A DNA stretch of 64,000 nucleotides, from contig NZ_CP016537.2 of NCBI RefSeq assembly GCF_001687585.2, positions 1,336,001-1,400,000 on the forward strand. The letters run 5' to 3'. Source of the stretch: Planococcus halocryophilus. Its GTDB lineage: Bacteria > Bacillota > Bacilli > Bacillales_A > Planococcaceae. The notes beneath the pieces were generated by a model that saw only the letters and a program-made list of their open reading frames with translations, searched no databases and had not been told where the DNA came from. A program made the position numbers and the translations under genes. The stretch's first letter is position 1. Each line of letters opens with the position of its first letter. Of the stretch, positions 34,163-45,461 are shown in pieces.

Positions 34163-35434
34163 TTGTTCAAATTCAATGACGAAAAAGAGCATTTAAAATG
34201 TTCGTTTTGCGGTAAACCACAAGAGCAAGTTCGTAAACTGGTGGCAGGACCAGGTGTTTATATTTGTGACGAGTGTATTGAGCTTTGTACGGAAATCGTA
34301 GAAGAAGAGCTTGGTACAGACGAAGAAGTAGAATTTAAAGAAGTACCTAAGCCAAAAGAAATTTTAGACATTTTAAATGGCTATGTGATCGGTCAGGAAA
34401 AAGCGAAAAAATCATTGGCTGTAGCAGTTTATAATCACTACAAGCGCGTAAATTCTAATAGTAAGATTGACGACGTTGAATTGTCGAAATCGAATATCGT
34501 ACTGATTGGACCAACAGGAAGCGGGAAAACCTTGCTTGCACAAACATTGGCTCGTATTCTGAATGTGCCGTTTGCTATTGCTGACGCCACTTCATTAACT
34601 GAAGCAGGTTATGTCGGTGAAGACGTAGAAAACATTCTACTCAAACTGATTCAAGCAGCAGATTATGACGTTGAACGTGCAGAAAAAGGGATTATCTATA
34701 TCGATGAAATTGATAAAGTAGCCCGTAAATCTGAGAACACATCAATTACACGTGATGTATCTGGTGAAGGCGTGCAGCAAGCACTTCTGAAAATTTTAGA
34801 AGGCACAACTGCAAGCGTACCTCCTCAAGGTGGACGCAAGCATCCTCATCAAGAATTTATCCAAATCGATACGACGAATGTATTATTTATCGTAGGTGGA
34901 GCTTTTGACGGAGTCGATCAAATTATTAAACGCCGTCTAGGCAATAAAATCATCGGTTTCGGTGCAAACCCAAACAAAGAAGAAATCGACGAGAAATCAT
35001 TGCTTAGCCAATTGATTCCGGAAGATTTATTGAAATTTGGTTTGATTCCAGAATTTGTCGGTCGTTTGCCTGTATTGGCAAGCCTTGAACAATTGGATGA
35101 AAAAGCGTTAGTTGAAATTTTGACTGAACCTAAAAATGCATTGATCAAGCAGTACCAGAAAATGATGGAGCTAGATGGCGTCAAATTAACGTTTGAGCCT
35201 GAAGCACTTGTAGCAATTGCGAAACTGGCAATTGAGCGCAAAACTGGTGCACGTGGACTTCGTTCAATTATTGAGAACACGATGCTTGAAGTAATGTTCG
35301 ATTTACCTTCACGTGAAGATATTGTCGAATGTGTCATTACAAAAGAAACTGTTGCCGATAGCGTGCCACCTAAACTAATCTTAGAAGATGGTTCAGAGTA
35401 CGTTAGCGACAACGATGAGAAAACATCCGCGTAA
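34163..35434 (+). CDS. clpX: ATP-dependent Clp protease ATP-binding subunit ClpX
   Basis: The 423-residue AAA+ unfoldase feeds substrates to ClpP. The N-terminal zinc domain has [11 protein letters not shown] (C11, C14) and [11 protein letters not shown]; the AAA+ core has Walker A GPTGSGKT, Walker [16 protein letters not shown], and [14 protein letters not shown], and the IGF loop for ClpP binding is visible as IIGFGAN. Start TTG 34163 gives [15 protein letters not shown], the usual ClpX start, and GGGG at 34151-34154 is eight bases upstream; GTG 34154 is an alternative. In Bacillus the forespore gene lonB lies between clpX and lon; it is absent here. Confidence 0.97.
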   Translation: MFKFNDEKEHLKCSFCGKPQEQVRKLVAGPGVYICDECIELCTEIVEEELGTDEEVEFKEVPKPKEILDILNGYVIGQEKAKKSLAVAVYNHYKRVNSNSKIDDVELSKSNIVLIGPTGSGKTLLAQTLARILNVPFAIADATSLTEAGYVGEDVENILLKLIQAADYDVERAEKGIIYIDEIDKVARKSENTSITRDVSGEGVQQALLKILEGTTASVPPQGGRKHPHQEFIQIDTTNVLFIVGGAFDGVDQIIKRRLGNKIIGFGANPNKEEIDEKSLLSQLIPEDLLKFGLIPEFVGRLPVLASLEQLDEKALVEILTEPKNALIKQYQKMMELDGVKLTFEPEALVAIAKLAIERKTGARGLRSIIENTMLEVMFDLPSREDIVECVITKETVADSVPPKLILEDGSEYVSDNDEKTSA

Positions 35435-35499
35435 TGAGTGGAATTTCACCCAGCAGGCAAAGTTTACTGGGGGAACGTTAAACCAATCAAAAGGATGAT

Positions 35500-35551
35500 A
35501 CGGGCTGACTCTGATCGTGCGCATCCGCACCTTCTGAGTTAGCCCGTTTTT
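35500..35551 (+). terminator. Rho-independent terminator of clpX
   Basis: ACGGGCTGACTC (35500-35511) pairs with GAGTTAGCCCGT (35536-35547), with an inner GTGCG/CGCAC stem, followed by a T run. Confidence 0.9.
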
Positions 35552-35627
35552 GTTAGAAAAGCAAAGCAACTTATAAATTAGATGCTACTAATTCATGTTT
35601 AAAATATCCCCGGAGGTGACTTCCTAG

Positions 35628-37955
35628 ATGGCGAAGAAAAAAGTAACGAAACACGTTCCATTATTACCATTACGTGGACTTCTTGTTTTTCCGACGATGG
35701 TGCTGCATATAGATGTTGGCCGCGACCGTTCTGTAGCGGCATTAGAGAAAGCCATGCTAGATGACAATATTGTCTTTTTAGCAACGCAAAAAGATATGAG
35801 CGTTGAAGAGCCAAGAAGAGCAGATCTTCACAAAATCGGAACATTGGCTTATGTGAAGCAAATGTTGAAATTGCCAAACGGTACGATTCGTGTATTGGTT
35901 GAAGGATTAGAACGTGGCCAATTAAAAAATTATGACGAAGAAGAAAACTTCACAACGGTAGAAGTAACTCCTTTTGCTGATGAAACAGAAAGAGATGCCG
36001 AACAAGATGCGTTAATGCGTTTGTTGTTGGAGCATTTCGAGAATTACGCTAAAAGTTCGAAAAAAGTTAGTACTGAAACGTACAATACCGTAGCGGATAT
36101 TGAAGAACCAGGGCGTTTAGCAGATATGGTCGCTTCTCATTTATCGATGAAAGTAGCTGCAAAACAAGAAGTTTTGGAAACCTTTGATATTAGCAAACGT
36201 TTAGAATTGTTAATCACTCGGTTACACAGTGAACAAGAAGTAGTCGATCTTGAAAAAAAGATTAACCTTCGTGTTAAAAAAGCAATGGAGCAAACGCAAA
36301 AAGAATTTTATTTGCGCGAGCAGATGAAAGCCATTCAATCCGAACTTGGCGATAAAGACGGAAAATCAGCTGAAGTTGTTGATTTGAAAAAACGGATTGA
36401 AGATGCAAAAATGCCAGAGTCTACGGAAAAAACCGCTCTTAAAGAACTTGACCGTTACGAAAAACTTCCTGCAGCGGCTGCAGAAAGTGGCATTATTCGT
36501 AATTACATTGAATGGCTCGTGACGATTCCATGGTCAGAAGCGACAGAAGATCGGTTGGATATTAAGTACGCTGAAGACGTATTAGATCGCGACCACGACG
36601 GTTTAGAAAGCGTTAAAGAACGTGTGCTGGAGTATTTAGCTGTACAACAAATGACCAATTCTTTGCGTGGACCTATTCTTTGTTTAGTTGGACCTCCTGG
36701 GGTCGGTAAAACTTCATTAGCGAAGTCGATTGCTGAGTCACTCGATCGTAATTTTGTTCGCGTTTCACTCGGTGGCGTTCGTGATGAATCGGAAATCCGC
36801 GGTCATCGTCGTACATATGTAGGGGCGATGCCTGGACGAATCATTCAAGGAATGAAAAAAGCGGGTACTGTGAACCCTGTGTTCTTATTGGATGAAATCG
36901 ATAAAATGTCGAATGATTTCCGTGGGGATCCATCTTCAGCGATGCTAGAAGTATTGGACCCAGAACAAAACAATTCGTTTAGTGACCATTACATTGAAGA
37001 GACATACAATCTTTCAAATGTCCTTTTCATTGCCACAGCGAATGATCTTGGATCAATTCCAGGACCGCTGCGTGACCGGATGGAAGTCATCACGATTGCG
37101 GGCTATACAGAAGTCGAAAAACAAATGATTGCGAAAAATCATTTGGTTCCAAAGCAATTAAAAGAACACGGCTTATCGGCAGAACAATTACAGTTTGAAG
37201 AGGATGCTTTGTTAAACGTAGTACGTTACTATACGCGTGAAGCAGGAGTCCGCGGGCTAGAACGTCAAATTGCTTCGATTTGCCGAAAAGTAACAAAACA
37301 AATTGTTTCAAAAGAAGAAGAACACGTTGTTGTCGGAGAAAAAGAAGTCGAGGCTTATCTTGGGAAACGCAAATTCCGCTATGGTATGGCAGAGTCTGAA
37401 AACCAAGTGGGTGTTGCTACTGGGCTAGCTTATACCACAGTGGGCGGAGATACACTTCAAATTGAAGTTTCATTGTCTGCAGGTAAAGGTAAACTGCAAT
37501 TGACTGGTAAACTTGGCGATGTCATGAAAGAATCTGCACAAACTGCTTTGTCGTTTGTTCGAGCACGTGCGGAATCACTTGGCATCGACCCGAAATTCCA
37601 TGAATCGCATGATATTCACATTCACGTTCCAGAAGGTGCCGTTCCGAAAGACGGACCATCTGCTGGGATTACGATTGCAACAGCTTTAGTGTCTGCGTTA
37701 ACGAAACGTCCAATTCGACGTGAAGTAGGCATGACCGGCGAAATCACCCTTCGTGGACGCGTACTCCCAATCGGTGGAATTAAAGAAAAAACCTTGAGCG
37801 CGCATCGTGCTGGGTTGAAAACCATCATTTTGCCAATCGACAATGAGCGAGACCTGGAAGACATTCCAGAGACAATCCGCAAAGAGATGACATTTAAATT
37901 GGTCTCTCAAGCAGATGAGGCATTAGAAATCGCCTTAGAAGGAGAAAATGAATGA
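35628..37955 (+). CDS. lon: ATP-dependent protease Lon (LonA)
   Basis: The 775-residue protease has the N-terminal substrate domain (about 10-205, [21 protein letters not shown]), coiled coil (about 205-270), AAA+ domain with Walker [10 protein letters not shown] (about 356-364) and Walker [10 protein letters not shown], and the serine-lysine protease domain with S678 in [14 protein letters not shown] and the catalytic Lys in [14 protein letters not shown]. It degrades misfolded and regulatory proteins. This is the vegetative LonA form; LonB is missing from this locus. GGAGGTG at 35611-35617 is the ribosome site. It overlaps ysxC by ATGA at 37952-37955. Confidence 0.97.
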   Translation: MAKKKVTKHVPLLPLRGLLVFPTMVLHIDVGRDRSVAALEKAMLDDNIVFLATQKDMSVEEPRRADLHKIGTLAYVKQMLKLPNGTIRVLVEGLERGQLKNYDEEENFTTVEVTPFADETERDAEQDALMRLLLEHFENYAKSSKKVSTETYNTVADIEEPGRLADMVASHLSMKVAAKQEVLETFDISKRLELLITRLHSEQEVVDLEKKINLRVKKAMEQTQKEFYLREQMKAIQSELGDKDGKSAEVVDLKKRIEDAKMPESTEKTALKELDRYEKLPAAAAESGIIRNYIEWLVTIPWSEATEDRLDIKYAEDVLDRDHDGLESVKERVLEYLAVQQMTNSLRGPILCLVGPPGVGKTSLAKSIAESLDRNFVRVSLGGVRDESEIRGHRRTYVGAMPGRIIQGMKKAGTVNPVFLLDEIDKMSNDFRGDPSSAMLEVLDPEQNNSFSDHYIEETYNLSNVLFIATANDLGSIPGPLRDRMEVITIAGYTEVEKQMIAKNHLVPKQLKEHGLSAEQLQFEEDALLNVVRYYTREAGVRGLERQIASICRKVTKQIVSKEEEHVVVGEKEVEAYLGKRKFRYGMAESENQVGVATGLAYTTVGGDTLQIEVSLSAGKGKLQLTGKLGDVMKESAQTALSFVRARAESLGIDPKFHESHDIHIHVPEGAVPKDGPSAGITIATALVSALTKRPIRREVGMTGEITLRGRVLPIGGIKEKTLSAHRAGLKTIILPIDNERDLEDIPETIRKEMTFKLVSQADEALEIALEGENE

Positions 37956-38533
37956 AAGTTAATAATGTAGAACTAGTTATCAGTGCCGTTCGTCCAGATC
38001 AATACCCAGAAGACGGCTTGCCAGAATTTGCTTTAGCTGGAAGGTCAAACGTTGGTAAATCATCTTTTATCAACAAAATGATTGGCCGCAAGAGCATGGC
38101 GCGTATTTCATCAAAACCAGGTAAGACACAAACTCTTAACTTCTATAAAATTGAAGAGAAATTATTTTATGTTGATGTACCAGGTTATGGTTATGCGAAA
38201 GTATCAAAAAGCGAACGTGAAGCATGGGGCAAAATGATTGAACGGTATATTACTGGCCGTGAGCCATTGCGTGCCGTTATTCAAATCGTTGACTTACGTC
38301 ATCCGCCAAGCAAAGACGATGTCGCTATGTATGATTTCATGAAACATTTTGAAATTCCATGTATCATTATTGCAACAAAAGCGGATAAAATTCCAAAAGG
38401 TAAATGGGACAAGCATAAGAAAATTGTCCGCACGACTTTGGAGATGGAGAAAACCGATCCATTAATCGTCTTCTCTTCTGAAACAGGATTGGGTAAAGAT
38501 GAAGCATGGCAAGAAATTGAAAGCAGAATGTAA
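37952..38533 (+). CDS. ysxC: Ribosome-biogenesis GTPase YsxC/EngB
   Basis: The 193-residue GTPase is needed for 50S subunit assembly. G motifs are clear: G1 [10 protein letters not shown] (about 31-40), G2 region [13 protein letters not shown]3 [12 protein letters not shown] (about 74-85), G4 [11 protein letters not shown] (about 143-153) and G5 [10 protein letters not shown]. It is coupled to lon by a four-base overlap, the same arrangement as in Bacillus, and is followed by a strong terminator. Confidence 0.96.
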   Translation: MKVNNVELVISAVRPDQYPEDGLPEFALAGRSNVGKSSFINKMIGRKSMARISSKPGKTQTLNFYKIEEKLFYVDVPGYGYAKVSKSEREAWGKMIERYITGREPLRAVIQIVDLRHPPSKDDVAMYDFMKHFEIPCIIIATKADKIPKGKWDKHKKIVRTTLEMEKTDPLIVFSSETGLGKDEAWQEIESRM

Positions 38534-38534
38534 A

Positions 38535-38568
38535 ACAAAAAGCGCAGCCCTTGGGCTGCGCTTTTTGT
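38535..38568 (+). terminator. Rho-independent terminator of lon-ysxC
   Basis: AGCGCAGCCC (38541-38550) pairs with GGGCTGCGCT (38553-38562), flanked by A and T runs that extend the stem to 16 bp. Confidence 0.95.
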
Positions 38569-38680
38569 TGTGGAATTTTGGTATAGTGATGTACTTTAAG
38601 GGTTAAAATCTTCATAACTTGTTAATGCGTTAACAGTTAATTCTGACTAAGAGCGTTATACTTGTGACGTGGAAAACAGT

Positions 38681-38710
38681 TTGCTAGTATTAATTTATAA
38701 TAATTATAAT
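38681..38710 (+). promoter_or_regulatory. hem operon promoter with a perfect PerR box
   Basis: TTATAATAATTATAA at 38695-38709 matches the PerR box consensus TTATAATNATTATAA at every defined base. TTGCTA (38681-38686) and TATAAT (38705-38710) with an 18-bp spacer form a promoter whose -10 overlaps the box. In Bacillus subtilis hemA transcription is under PerR, so peroxide induction of haem synthesis is likely conserved. A second -10 like TATACT is at 38770-38775. Confidence 0.85.
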
Positions 38711-38817
38711 CAGGAGCTAGGTTCATGCCTTGTTCACAATTTTAGAGTCAACATTATGCATAAAAGTGTTATACTTAATAGAGATGAAATATTGAACGTG
38801 AAAGGTGTTTTGTACCC

Positions 38818-40191
38818 ATGCACACATTAGTAGTCGGTGTGAATTATCGCTCTGCACCTGTGGAGATACGTGAAAAGTTATCATTTATCGAAAATGATTT
38901 GCCACAGGCGATGGAATCGTTAAAACAACAAAAAAGCATATTGGAAAACGTGATTGTTTCCACCTGCAACCGGACGGAAATTTATGCAGTCGTGGATCAA
39001 CTTCACACAGGTAAATACTATGTAAAGCAGTTTCTTGCTGATTATTTTGGCTTACCAAAAGAAGAGATTTCTCAGTACTTATTCATTCATGAGCAGGATG
39101 CGGCGATTGAGCATTTATTCCGTGTAACGGCTGGTATCGATTCGATGGTATTGGGTGAAACTCAAATTTTGGGTCAAGTAAGAAATAGTTTCCTTGCTGG
39201 ACAAGAGCAAGGTACGACAGGAACTATCTTTAATCAATTGTTCAAACAAGCTGTAACTTTGGCAAAAAGAGCGCATTCGGAAACAGCGATTGGCGAAAAT
39301 GCCGTGTCAGTTTCTTATGCAGCTGTTGAACTTGGTAAGAAGATTTTTGGCACGCTTAAAAACAAGCACGTTGTTATTTTAGGGGCCGGAAAAATGGGTG
39401 AATTGGCTATCAAAAACTTGCAAGGCAGTGGAGCGGACCGTGTGACGGTTATTAACCGTACATTCGAAAAAGCTGAATTACTGGCTGACAAATTTGGTGG
39501 CAATGCAAAACCGTTGAGTCAATTACAATGTGCATTGTTAGAAGCGGATATTTTGATCTCTTCTACAGGCTCAACAGATTTCGTCATTGATCTTGAATTG
39601 ATGCAGTTTGTAGAAAAACTTCGTAAAGGCAAACCGTTGTTTATGGTTGATATTGCCGTACCACGTGATATGGATCCGCGTATCGGTGATTTACCAAATG
39701 TCTTTTTGTACGATATTGATGATATGCAAGGAATTGTAGAAGCGAATTTAGCAGAGCGCGAACGTGCAGCGGGTGAAATCATGACAATGATCGATCAAGA
39801 AGCACTCCAGTTTAACGACTGGCTAACAACACTTGGCGTCGTGCCGGTAATTTCTGCCCTCCGCCAAAAAGCACTTGGCATTCAGGCTGAGACGATGGCG
39901 AGTATTGAAAACAAAATGCCGGATTTGACGGATCGTGAAAAGAAAATTCTTAATAAACATACCAAATCGATTATCAACCAATTGTTAAAAGATCCAATTT
40001 TGCAAGCGAAAGAAATGGGCGGGGCTCCTAAATCCCGTGAACAGCTAGAACTATTCATGCAAATCTTTGGTATCGAAGAGGAAGTTGAAAAAGAAATAGA
40101 AAAACAGTCGAAAGCTCCACAAAAGAAAACGGATAAAGCTGTACATCAAACCGAAAATTCATCAACTGAAACTCCCAGGTATTCATTTTAA
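38818..40191 (+). CDS. hemA: Glutamyl-tRNA reductase
   Basis: The 457-residue enzyme reduces Glu-tRNA to glutamate-1-semialdehyde, the committed step to tetrapyrroles. Catalytic C50 lies in [11 protein letters not shown], and the substrate-binding block is [19 protein letters not shown] (about 100-118). The NADPH-binding domain shows [18 protein letters not shown] (about 182-199), and the C-terminal helical dimerisation domain follows. The last 25 residues (from about [10 protein letters not shown]) are low-complexity and charged and may be a disordered tail. It leads hemAXCDBL, with the PerR-box promoter about 110 bp upstream. Confidence 0.97.
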   Translation: MHTLVVGVNYRSAPVEIREKLSFIENDLPQAMESLKQQKSILENVIVSTCNRTEIYAVVDQLHTGKYYVKQFLADYFGLPKEEISQYLFIHEQDAAIEHLFRVTAGIDSMVLGETQILGQVRNSFLAGQEQGTTGTIFNQLFKQAVTLAKRAHSETAIGENAVSVSYAAVELGKKIFGTLKNKHVVILGAGKMGELAIKNLQGSGADRVTVINRTFEKAELLADKFGGNAKPLSQLQCALLEADILISSTGSTDFVIDLELMQFVEKLRKGKPLFMVDIAVPRDMDPRIGDLPNVFLYDIDDMQGIVEANLAERERAAGEIMTMIDQEALQFNDWLTTLGVVPVISALRQKALGIQAETMASIENKMPDLTDREKKILNKHTKSIINQLLKDPILQAKEMGGAPKSREQLELFMQIFGIEEEVEKEIEKQSKAPQKKTDKAVHQTENSSTETPRYSF

Positions 40192-40275
40192 GCTTTTTAA
40201 AAGAGGCGTTTTCGAATCTATATGTTAAAATGTAGAGACGAAACGCCTTTAACTATGGAGATGAAGGGGAATGGA

Positions 40276-41106
40276 ATGGCTGATATAACAATGGCAAGGC
40301 TGCATGAAGCTATGGTTATTCTATATGCTGTCAGCCTTGTTTTTTATTTTATAGATTATTTATATAAAGAAAAAAAAGCAATTCGCATTGCGATGAGTTT
40401 ACTCGGCATTGTGTGGGTATTACAAACCATTTTTTTAGTATTGTATATTTTTGAAACCCAACGTTTTCCAGTATTGACTTTGTTTGAAGGGATTTATTTT
40501 TATGCTTGGCTGTTGGTAACATTGTCGATCGTTTTAAGGATATTTTACCGATTTGATTTTGTGGTGTTTTTCATCAATGTTATTGGTTTTATCTTTATGA
40601 CAATCCACACATTTTCACCGGTACAAATCGAACAATCACCTGTTGGCGATGCATTAGTATCGGAATTATTGTTTATCCATGTTAGTTTTGCGATTCTATC
40701 GTATGTGGCATTTTCGTTGTCGTTTGTGTTTGCAGCGCTCCACATGGTTTTGTATAGAATGCTTAAGAAGAAAAAATGGACGAAACAATGGGCAAATTTG
40801 CCATCGCTTGGACAAACCCAACAATTTATGACCATTTCAATTTTAGTTGGTATTTCATTGTTGTTTGTGTCACTTGTACTCGGTTTACAATGGGCGGTTA
40901 TTTCACTGCCGGAGTTTTCATTATTAGACATGAAGATTATCGGATCTTTTGTTTTGCTGGTATTATACAGCTTGGTTCTTTGGCGACATCGTAAAGGTTC
41001 GTTAAATGGTATGAATTATGCACTGGCTCATACGTATTTATTTTTAGTGCTGCTCATCAATTTCTTTTTAGGCAGTCGGTTATCTGATTTTCATTTTTGG
41101 TATTAA
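40276..41106 (+). CDS. hemX: HemX, cytochrome c assembly-like membrane protein
   Basis: The 276-residue integral membrane protein has about eight hydrophobic helices and belongs to the CcsA/CcmC-type cytochrome c assembly family. In Bacillus HemX lowers the amount of HemA protein and so acts as a brake on haem synthesis. The start at 40276 (MADITMARLHEAMVILYAV) follows AAGGGGA at 40264-40270; an ORF start at 40222 would add residues overlapping this ribosome site. It lies between hemA and hemC as in Bacillus, with the same length as the Bacillus protein. Confidence 0.92.
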   Translation: MADITMARLHEAMVILYAVSLVFYFIDYLYKEKKAIRIAMSLLGIVWVLQTIFLVLYIFETQRFPVLTLFEGIYFYAWLLVTLSIVLRIFYRFDFVVFFINVIGFIFMTIHTFSPVQIEQSPVGDALVSELLFIHVSFAILSYVAFSLSFVFAALHMVLYRMLKKKKWTKQWANLPSLGQTQQFMTISILVGISLLFVSLVLGLQWAVISLPEFSLLDMKIIGSFVLLVLYSLVLWRHRKGSLNGMNYALAHTYLFLVLLINFFLGSRLSDFHFWY

Positions 41107-41123
41107 AGAGAGGTAGGATATAA

Positions 41124-42053
41124 TTGAGAAAAATTATTGTAGGTTCGAGAAGAAGCAAGCTAGCGTTAACTCAAACAAACCAGTTTATTGATAAATTAAA
41201 AGCAGCAGGTGTACCTTTTGAATTTGAAATAAAAGAAATTGTGACAAAAGGCGATCGTATTGTCGATGTTATGCTTTCTAAAGTTGGCGGAAAAGGCTTG
41301 TTTGTAAAAGAAATCGAGCAAGCACTTTTTGAACGCGAAATCGATTTTGCTGTACACAGCATGAAAGATATGCCTTCTGTTTTACCGGAAGGTTTGGCAA
41401 TTGGTTGTATTCCGGAACGTGAAGACCCTCGCGATGCCTATATTGCAAATGACCATGTAAAGTTATTGGACTTACCAGTTGGAGCAGTTGTTGGAACAAG
41501 CAGCTTACGCCGTAGTTCACAATTGCTATTATTGCGTCCTGACCTTGATATTCAATGGATTCGCGGCAATATCGACACACGTCTTGCAAAACTGCAAGCA
41601 GGTGATTTTGACGCCATTATTTTAGCGGCAGCTGGGTTAAAACGTATGGGTTGGAAAGATGATTTAGTAACAGAATTCCTTGAAGTGGATGAATGTCTAC
41701 CAGCAATCGGACAAGGATCACTCGGGATTGAGTGCCGCGTGGAAGATACAGAACTTCTTAGTGAATTAGCAAAACTAAATCATGAAGATACAGCTTTAGC
41801 AGTAAACGCTGAACGTAAATTCCTTAAAGATATGGATGGCAGCTGCCAAGTGCCTATCGCTGGATATGCAACAGTGAATAATGGAGAAGTAACGTTTACA
41901 GGACTTATTTCTTCACCAGAAGCTGACCAAGTGTTTAAAGAAATGGCAATTAGCCATGACCCAATCGAAGCAGGACGGATTGTTGCTGAGAAAATTAGTG
42001 CTCAAGGCGGTTACGATTTAATTCAACGTGTCAAAGCTGAAAGTAATGTCTAA
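41124..42053 (+). CDS. hemC: Porphobilinogen deaminase (hydroxymethylbilane synthase)
   Basis: The 309-residue enzyme joins four porphobilinogens on a dipyrromethane cofactor. Cofactor attachment site C241 is in [11 protein letters not shown], and other markers are [17 protein letters not shown] (about 3-19), [17 protein letters not shown] with the catalytic Asp (about 77-93), and [12 protein letters not shown] (about 123-134). Starts at TTG 41124 after GAGAGGTAGG. The end overlaps the hemD start by eight bases. Confidence 0.97.
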   Translation: MRKIIVGSRRSKLALTQTNQFIDKLKAAGVPFEFEIKEIVTKGDRIVDVMLSKVGGKGLFVKEIEQALFEREIDFAVHSMKDMPSVLPEGLAIGCIPEREDPRDAYIANDHVKLLDLPVGAVVGTSSLRRSSQLLLLRPDLDIQWIRGNIDTRLAKLQAGDFDAIILAAAGLKRMGWKDDLVTEFLEVDECLPAIGQGSLGIECRVEDTELLSELAKLNHEDTALAVNAERKFLKDMDGSCQVPIAGYATVNNGEVTFTGLISSPEADQVFKEMAISHDPIEAGRIVAEKISAQGGYDLIQRVKAESNV

Positions 42054-42747
42054 TAGCAAAAAACTGCTTGAAGGAAAAACAATCGTTTTTACCGGTTCTA
42101 GAAAACCGGTAGAAGCGATTTCTCATGCACAATCATTTGGAGCAATAACAAAGTACGTTCCACTTGTTGAAACAATTGTTCGCCAGTCACAAAAGCCGGA
42201 TTTTACGGAATATGACTGGCTCATTTTCACAAGTCGTACAAGCGCAGAAGTGTTTTGTTCGTTCAATGAAACCGTGTCAGCTAAAATTGCCGCAGTCGGT
42301 AATCAGACGGCGGCAGTTTTAGAAAGACATGGTCACCAAGTGGAGTTTATTCCGAAAGTGTTTAGTGCGGATCAGTTTATCCAAGAATTCCCGCCCGTCT
42401 CAGGAAGAGCAAAATGTTTGTTTATTAAAGGGCAAATGGCGAAAAACACCATCTCCACTATGTCCATGCAAGTTGATGAATGGACGGTTTACGATACTGC
42501 GTTAAACGGTGAGAATGCGAAAACTATAACTCAATTCAAAGACGTTATTGTTTTGTTTGCTAGTCCTTCTGCGGTAAAAGCCTATCGTCAAGCAGGGGGC
42601 AATTGGTCTAATATCCAAGTCGCTGCAATTGGTCACGTAACGAAAAAAGCCATTACCGATAATGGTGGCACAGTGGATTTTATGCCTGAAAGATATACGT
42701 ATATTGAAGTCATCAATGAAATAGCGAAAGGAAGTTTGTTTACATGA
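42046..42747 (+). CDS. hemD: Uroporphyrinogen-III synthase
   Basis: The 233-residue enzyme inverts ring D and closes hydroxymethylbilane. It is poorly conserved in sequence, as usual for HemD, but [22 protein letters not shown] (part given: [11 protein letters not shown]), [14 protein letters not shown] (about 57-70), [14 protein letters not shown] (about 84-97), and [15 protein letters not shown] (about 165-180) follow the family pattern. The identification also rests on position between hemC and hemB. ATG 42046 overlaps hemC; GTG 42028 is another possible start. It overlaps hemB by ATGA. Confidence 0.92.
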   Translation: MSNSKKLLEGKTIVFTGSRKPVEAISHAQSFGAITKYVPLVETIVRQSQKPDFTEYDWLIFTSRTSAEVFCSFNETVSAKIAAVGNQTAAVLERHGHQVEFIPKVFSADQFIQEFPPVSGRAKCLFIKGQMAKNTISTMSMQVDEWTVYDTALNGENAKTITQFKDVIVLFASPSAVKAYRQAGGNWSNIQVAAIGHVTKKAITDNGGTVDFMPERYTYIEVINEIAKGSLFT

Positions 42748-43727
42748 AAGAATTGAATTTTAATCGTCATCGCCGTTTACGCGGTTCAGCTAATCTTCGT
42801 TCAATGGTTCGCGAAACAAGCTTACATAAAGAGGATTTTATTTATCCGATTTTTGTAGTTGAAGGAGAAAATATAAAAAACGAAATTTCATCAATGCCTG
42901 GTGTATTCCAGTTTTCGATGGATAATTTAGGTGTAGAGCTGGATGAAGTGGTTGATCTTGGTATTCCTTCCGTTATTCTTTTCGGCGTACCAAATGAAAA
43001 AGATGCAGTCGGAACGCAAGCGTACCATGATCACGGCATCACGCAAGAAGCAATTCGGTTTGCGAAAAAACGTCATCCAGAATTAGTCGTTATCGCTGAT
43101 ACATGTCTTTGTCAGTATACCGATCATGGCCATTGCGGCGTAATCGAAGAGGGTGTTATCTTAAATGATGAATCACTTGATTTATTGGCGCGTACTGCTG
43201 TGTCTCAAGCAAAAGCGGGAGCTGATATTATTGCACCATCAAATATGATGGACGGTTTTGTTGCAGCGATTCGTTACGGATTAGACCAAGCCGGATTTGA
43301 TAATACGCCAATTATGTCTTACGGCGTTAAATATTCCTCTGCCTATTACGGACCTTTCCGCGAAGCAGCTCACAGCACGCCTCAATTTGGAGACCGGAAA
43401 ACCTATCAAATGGACCCGGCAAACCGTATGGAAGCGTTGCGTGAAACAGCTTCTGATGTTCAAGAAGGCGCAGATTTCATGATTGTTAAACCAGCATTGT
43501 CGTATTTGGATATTATTCGCGAAGTTCGCGACAATTTCGATATTCCCATCGTTGCCTACAACGTTTCAGGTGAATACGCGATGGTCAAAGCAGCTGCAGC
43601 AAATGGCTGGATTGACGAGAAAAAAATCGTTTTGGAAACTTTATTAAGCATGAAGCGCGCAGGAGCGGATATCGTTATGACGTATCACGCAAAAGACGCA
43701 GCACGCTGGTTGGAGGAAAAAGAATGA
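42744..43727 (+). CDS. hemB: Delta-aminolevulinic acid dehydratase (porphobilinogen synthase)
   Basis: The 327-residue TIM-barrel enzyme condenses two aminolevulinates. It has the cysteine-rich metal site [14 protein letters not shown] (about 117-130) and both Schiff-base lysines, in [16 protein letters not shown] (about 190-205) and [12 protein letters not shown] (about 246-257). Cysteines in the metal loop suggest zinc use. It overlaps hemD upstream and hemL downstream by four bases each, so translation of the distal hem genes is coupled. Confidence 0.97.
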   Translation: MKELNFNRHRRLRGSANLRSMVRETSLHKEDFIYPIFVVEGENIKNEISSMPGVFQFSMDNLGVELDEVVDLGIPSVILFGVPNEKDAVGTQAYHDHGITQEAIRFAKKRHPELVVIADTCLCQYTDHGHCGVIEEGVILNDESLDLLARTAVSQAKAGADIIAPSNMMDGFVAAIRYGLDQAGFDNTPIMSYGVKYSSAYYGPFREAAHSTPQFGDRKTYQMDPANRMEALRETASDVQEGADFMIVKPALSYLDIIREVRDNFDIPIVAYNVSGEYAMVKAAAANGWIDEKKIVLETLLSMKRAGADIVMTYHAKDAARWLEEKE

Positions 43728-45010
43728 CATACGAAAAATCATTAGCCGCATTTACGGAAGCCAAAACTTTAATGCCGGGCGGCGTTAACAGCCCGGTTCG
43801 TGCGTTTAAATCAGTCAATATGGATCCGATTTTCATGCAATCTGGAAGTGGCGCGACAATTAAAGACGTTGATGGCAACACGTATATCGACTACGTTTTG
43901 TCTTATGGTCCACTTATTTTAGGTCACGCACAAGAAGATGTCGTCAAAGCCATTCAAGAAACGGCTGCACTTGGAACATCGTTCGGTGCACCAACAGAAC
44001 TAGAAAACCAAATGGCAAAATTAGTCATGGACCGTGTGCCGTCAATCGAAATGGTGCGTATGGTGTCTTCTGGAACAGAAGCGACGATGAGCGCATTGCG
44101 CGTAGCTCGTGGCTACACTGGCCGCGACAAAATCTTGAAATTTGAAGGCTGCTACCACGGCCATGGCGACAGCTTGTTAATCAAAGCAGGTTCAGGCGTT
44201 GCAACTTTAGGTTTGCCAGACTCACCTGGTGTTCCAGCATCAGTTGCTCAAAACACCATTACAGTACCTTTCAATGACCTTGAAAGCGTGCGTTTAGCTT
44301 TTCAAGAGTTCGGCAATGAATTAGCGGCTGTTATTGTAGAACCAGTTGCAGGTAATATGGGCGTTGTGCCTCCAAGCGAAGGGTTCTTAATGGAACTTCG
44401 CAACTTAACTCAAGAAAATGGCACAGTGCTAATTTTCGATGAAGTTATGACAGGATTCCGTGTAGGTTATAACTGTGCACAAGGCTATTATGGTGTAACA
44501 CCAGATATGACTTGTCTCGGCAAAGTAATCGGTGGCGGTTTACCAGTCGGTGCATTCGGAGGCAAACGTGAAATTATGGAACAAGTTGCACCAAGTGGCT
44601 CGATTTACCAAGCAGGTACATTATCTGGTAACCCACTTGCCATGCGTGCAGGCTTTGAAACACTTTCACGCTTATCAGAAGAAAGCTATGACACGTTCAT
44701 CGAACGCGGTGATCAACTAGAAAAAGGATTCCGCGAAGCTGCAACAAAATACAACATCCCGCACACAGTTAACCGTGCAGGTTCAATGATTGGGGTATTC
44801 TTCACAAATGAAGACGTAGTTGATTTCGAATCAGCAAAAACTTCTGACCTTGAACTGTTCGCAAATTACTACCGCTTGATGGCGGAAGAAGGCATTTACT
44901 TGCCACCTTCCCAGTTTGAAGGCATGTTCCTATCGACTGCCCATACGGAAGAGCATATCGCAAAAACCGTAGAAGCATTCCATACCGTATTTGCTAAACT
45001 GGCACGTTAA
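43724..45010 (+). CDS. hemL: Glutamate-1-semialdehyde 2,1-aminomutase
   Basis: The 428-residue PLP enzyme moves the amino group to make 5-aminolevulinate. K267 in [17 protein letters not shown] is the PLP lysine. [12 protein letters not shown] (about 17-28), [16 protein letters not shown] (about 106-121) and [13 protein letters not shown] (about 139-151) are typical. It ends the hem operon, with a hairpin terminator at 45021-45071. In Bacillus subtilis spoVID and ysxE stand between hemL and valS; here there is a repeat region instead. Confidence 0.97.
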   Translation: MTYEKSLAAFTEAKTLMPGGVNSPVRAFKSVNMDPIFMQSGSGATIKDVDGNTYIDYVLSYGPLILGHAQEDVVKAIQETAALGTSFGAPTELENQMAKLVMDRVPSIEMVRMVSSGTEATMSALRVARGYTGRDKILKFEGCYHGHGDSLLIKAGSGVATLGLPDSPGVPASVAQNTITVPFNDLESVRLAFQEFGNELAAVIVEPVAGNMGVVPPSEGFLMELRNLTQENGTVLIFDEVMTGFRVGYNCAQGYYGVTPDMTCLGKVIGGGLPVGAFGGKREIMEQVAPSGSIYQAGTLSGNPLAMRAGFETLSRLSEESYDTFIERGDQLEKGFREAATKYNIPHTVNRAGSMIGVFFTNEDVVDFESAKTSDLELFANYYRLMAEEGIYLPPSQFEGMFLSTAHTEEHIAKTVEAFHTVFAKLAR

Positions 45011-45020
45011 TAAAATAAGT

Positions 45021-45071
45021 AGAGCTATCCCAAGAAGACACGAAAATGTTTTTTGCGGATAGCTCTTTTTT
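45021..45071 (+). terminator. Terminator of the hem operon
   Basis: AGAGCTATCC (45021-45030) pairs perfectly with GGATAGCTCT (45057-45066), 26-base loop, then a T run. Confidence 0.87.
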
Positions 45072-45131
45072 ATATGTGGTGATTTTTATCTATTTAGATG
45101 CACATTTAACAGTGCAAAATTTCCGGTTGTA

Positions 45132-45270
45132 GGAAATCGTTGTTTTCCGTTCCGATGCTCGCTTTCCGCGGGCACAGCCTCAGCCGCTTCACTCACGCTG
45201 TTCGCTCCAGGGTCTTCGGCTCGTGCTGATGCCGCAGGAGTCGAGCATCTGCACTCCAATCAGCTAGTCA
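45132..45270. repeat. GC-rich dispersed intergenic repeat of the Bacillales type
   Basis: This stretch of about 140 bp includes CGCTTTCCGCGGGCACAG, CTCCAGGGTCTTCGGCTCG, GCCGCAGGAGTCGAGCAT and CTCCAATCAGC. I recognise this word set from intergenic repeats found many times in Bacillus and Planococcaceae genomes; only one copy is in the window. It is much richer in GC than its surroundings and contains no frame with a ribosome site. Bases 45271-45414 between it and the array hold nothing I can identify. Confidence 0.65.
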
Positions 45271-45461
45271 TATGACTTTAATAGAAAGTTATCTTGCTGA
45301 ATAAAAGTAATATTTTTTTAATGAATATCATTCAAGAATAATAATGAAACAATGCTGATAAGCCTCTTCGTTTTTTATGCACATTTATGTTATAAAAAAC
45401 CCCTGGTTTGTAGAAACAAGAGAAAGCGATAAATTCAACCCATTAACTCAACCTAAATGAA

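Noticed and set aside
34918..35412. 164-codon antisense frame within clpX
   Set aside because: Serine-rich shadow of clpX with no start signal and no recognisable domain.
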